A DNA stretch of 64,000 nt, taken from positions 372,001 through 436,000 of the forward strand of contig BRON01000012.1 in the NCBI GenBank assembly GCA_024345305.1, in the 5' to 3' direction. Origin of the DNA: Mrakia gelida. Taxonomy: Eukaryota > Basidiomycota > Tremellomycetes > Cystofilobasidiales > Mrakiaceae. The position numbers and the translations under genes are program-made. Under the pieces are notes generated by a model. That model worked only from the letters and a program-made list of their open reading frames with translations, was not told the origin of the DNA and searched no databases. This document shows, piece by piece, positions 61,501 through 64,000 of the stretch. The first letter of the stretch is position 1, and each line of letters starts with the position of its first letter.

Positions 61501-63678
61501 CTCTCCGGTGTTTCCAGTGTTCTTCGTTCGTTCGGATCCAGCGAGATCGACGATCGAGAGGCGAGAGGTTTGCATCGAGGAGATGTCCTGCGAGCGACGA
61601 GAAAGAAAGGGAGTCAGTTCGGCGCGTCTCGTTCTCGTGCTCGTGCTCGCTCGTCGCTCCTTCTCTTCCTTGATTGAGAAAAGGAAGAAAGTGGAGGGAC
61701 GAAAGAAGGAATGAACTGGGAACGTACATCAGGAGCTCCGTTGTGAACCCTAACGATCTTGATGGTGAAGACTCCGTGACTCCTCGACGAAACCGAGTTG
61801 GCGAGCGTTCCAAAGACTTGTCGGTTGATCTGACCTGTTGCGATGACGGAGTGGGCTTCCTGCGTTCATCGAAAACAGATCGCAACAAACCCCGCGTGTC
61901 AGTGATCGTTCCAGCTGCCGCTCTCCTCCTCGTCGCTTCGCTCGAACTCAACCCATCCTCACTCCCTTGCTTCGACCCAAACCGAGAAAGAAAGACGAGC
62001 CAACTCACCTCCCTACTCCTAACCCTCACCTCCCTCAACCCAGCCACATACTTCCCATTCGCATCCACATCGTTCTTCAACGTCAACGCCTTCCTCTTCA
62101 CTCCTCCCGCTCCTCCTCCCATTCCAGCAAGCGTGTTCGACGACCCGAACCCTCCCGATCCAAACCCTCCTGGCATCTGGTGTTCGGGGTAGAGGGACGA
62201 CCGAGGAAGTTGGGAGATCGCTCGAGGGATCTGGGAGGAGGAGGAGGAGGAGTGGGTGTGAGTGGAGGAAGAAGCGGGTCCGGTGGAGGTGTTGTCGAGG
62301 AGGTCGTAGATCTGTCGAACGAACGAAGCGAGGAGAGGATTAGGTTTGGTGGGTGGGAGAGCAGAAGTCAGTGAACACCGAGACCAGACGTACCTTCTCG
62401 TTGTAGACTTCACAATAGGAGACAAAGACGGCGTAGGAGTAGTTCTTGTCGACGGTGAGGACTGGACGAGAGAGCGACGCGTCGAGGTGGAAACGAAGTC
62501 AGGTCAGTCCTTCTCAATGATCTTCGCCTCCACCAAGTTTTTTTTGGGTTGCGAGGTGAGTGATGGTGAGAGAGTGGCACTCACCAGTAGGATCGCTCTC
62601 TCCGGCCGAACCAGGACGAGCGTTCTGAACGATGGAGGGTCGACCGGTGTAGCCCTCCTCGGCTTCGTTGACGATCTCGACGGAGGAGAGGAAGGTGGGT
62701 CGGATCTGAGGTAAAGTGAGGCAAACGAAGGCAGGTGAGTATCTCGGAGAAGATATCGAAACGAAGGAAGAAAGAGCAGGAGGAGAGTCGAGCGGCTCAC
62801 GTTGATCTCAGTCTGCCTGTCTCCGACGCTGTTGAAGACGACGTCGACAGCTCGAGGGATCACTCCTCGCTCGTCTCCTGACTTGTCGGCGTCGGCTCCT
62901 CCTTGGATAGTGTATCTGCGGAGAAGTGGAAAACACGAGTCAGCTCTGGAATCGTGAGAGAGGAAGGCGCTCGCGACGAGAGGGAGAGGACGCGGGACTC
63001 ACGACTTCCCCGAGTTGGTGACTCCATAAGCGAAGACAAGACCGTTCTCTCCGTTCAAAAGAGACTGTAACGAAGCGGGTGTGATCAGCTCGAGACTCAA
63101 GCGAAGGTGAGAGAATCGAACGAGTGAGAGCGAAACGAACCTGAACGAGAGGCAAAGCTGTCGCCTTGAAGAACTCCGGCTGAGGCGTCTCGGGAGCGAA
63201 GATCTTCGTGAACGTGTAGGCTTGGGAAGGTTTGAGGAAGGAGTTGGGTCGAGTTGGGTCCTAAAAAACAAAGGTCGACGAGAAGGTCAGCTCGAGCACG
63301 CACGAGGAGCGAGTCGGAGGAGGGGAGGAACGAACCGAAGGAGCAGTCATGATGACCTCCGTTTCGTTCGCCATGACGAGGTAAGGATCTGAGCTTGCAG
63401 CAGTAGTTCCCTCGGGGGTAGGTCTGATCCTGAGGTAGGCCTGCGAGCGATGGAACATACGGAAAACAGAGAGAGAGAGGTCGGAATCGAAGGTCAGCCA
63501 ACATCCCGCGAGCTCACTCACTCTCCCTCCCTTCCCTTCGAGCGGATCGTACCTTGATGCTCTCCTTATCACCCGACGACGATGGACCAGCACCAGTGAC
63601 GTGATGAAGTCTACTAAGGGCTGGAGCTGCGATCTTTCGGACTGAAGCGTTTGCGGCGTTGAGGAACTTTGAAGCCAT
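58503..63678 (-). CDS. Kinesin-6-type motor protein (KIF20/KIF23-like)
   Basis: Microtubule motor for the anaphase spindle or cytokinesis; 1033 aa. Exons: 63553-63678, 63336-63440, 63141-63260, 63003-63064, 62801-62915, 62585-62705, 62394-62461, 62009-62311, 61728-61859, 61462-61587, 61189-61326, 60654-61077, 60482-60564, 60276-60398, 60004-60174, 59601-59921, 59077-59471, 58939-58983, 58503-58626. Motor features: AYLRIRP, P-loop GVTNSGKS (131-138), switch I NSVSSRSH (361-368), switch II DLAGSER (398-404), and ENSHVMKFSAVA. A long Ser/Gly insert after EKIYDLLDN is typical of kinesin-6 loop L6, and the Asn in the P-loop recalls KIF20A. Then come a short coiled coil (VFELELRCATIETETREEL), a very acidic region (about 720-850) and a basic tail. 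The last intron is in frame and open. Confidence 0.9.
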
Positions 63679-64000
63679 GGAGGGTTTGGGCGTGGCGGAG
63701 GGAGCGGAGGGAGTCGAAGCGAAAGGTCCAGGTCGAGGGAGGAGGGAAGAAGACGACTACAGAACGAAGAGAGGATGTAGAAGGTCGTCAGACGAGGGTC
63801 TGGTGAGCTTGGGAGAGCCATCGCGGAGACGGAAGGTATAGAAAACGAGCAAGGAAGCTCTCGCTCTTGGACCTCTCCCTCCCTTTCCTTCCTTCCTTCC
63901 CTCGCCCAACCTACTCCCTCCCAGCTCCTCCCCAGCGACTCTATATCTACTCACCGCATCTATCTTCCTCGAGCTCTCTACCTTCTTCCCTCCTACTCCC
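63679..64000. promoter_or_regulatory. 5' flank of the kinesin gene
   Basis: Upstream of the kinesin ATG (minus strand). On the minus strand the leader is pyrimidine-rich. The far right end (63890-64000) is C/T-rich on the plus strand and may belong to a promoter or gene beyond the window. No coding exon is recognised. Confidence 0.4.

Overview
The window is nuclear DNA of an intron-dense fungus, most likely a basidiomycete yeast. A Pucciniomycotina relative is my guess, from the many 60-120 nt introns, the CTGAC branch sites and the gene content. Nearly every gene is split into 4-20 exons. I rebuilt exon chains by hand from splice sites, reading phase and family motifs. All chains given close in frame, but they are unverified predictions.

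Left part (1-14 kb): a ubiquitin C-terminal hydrolase (+); two tandem RING-finger/coiled-coil paralogs (-) with identical exon architecture; the two subunits of mitochondrial NAD-dependent isocitrate dehydrogenase transcribed divergently from a shared 456-bp region (catalytic IDH2 on -, regulatory IDH1 on +); a small UPF0303/haem-degrading-fold protein; and a short-chain dehydrogenase.

Middle (14.5-40 kb): an 11-kb, 20-exon gene for a giant FMP27/Hobbit-type bridge lipid-transfer protein (about 3183 aa); the mitochondrial ABC exporter ATM1 (-), head-to-head with a second short-chain dehydrogenase (+); a MYND-like zinc protein; ribosomal protein uL2; and a mitochondrial short/branched-chain acyl-CoA dehydrogenase.

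Right part (40-64 kb): a 1.8-kilo-residue protein with a VEFS-box-like C-terminus and a C2-like region, interpreted as a SUZ12-type Polycomb (PRC2) subunit; the mitochondrial glycine carrier HEM25; a lactonase-type beta-propeller; guanine deaminase (-); a velvet-family transcription regulator (-); a probable 67-aa protein (-); and a kinesin-6-type motor (-).

Most neighbours are unrelated housekeeping genes. The clear functional pairing is IDH1/IDH2. The window is rich in mitochondrial functions (IDH1, IDH2, ATM1, ACAD, HEM25) and holds two likely developmental or chromatin regulators (SUZ12-like, velvet). I saw no tRNA, rRNA, transposon or CRISPR array. The most unusual features are the duplicated RING genes in which one copy has lost a zinc ligand, the SUZ12-like protein, very small exons (3-25 nt), and a donor-site pattern best written GTNNGT.
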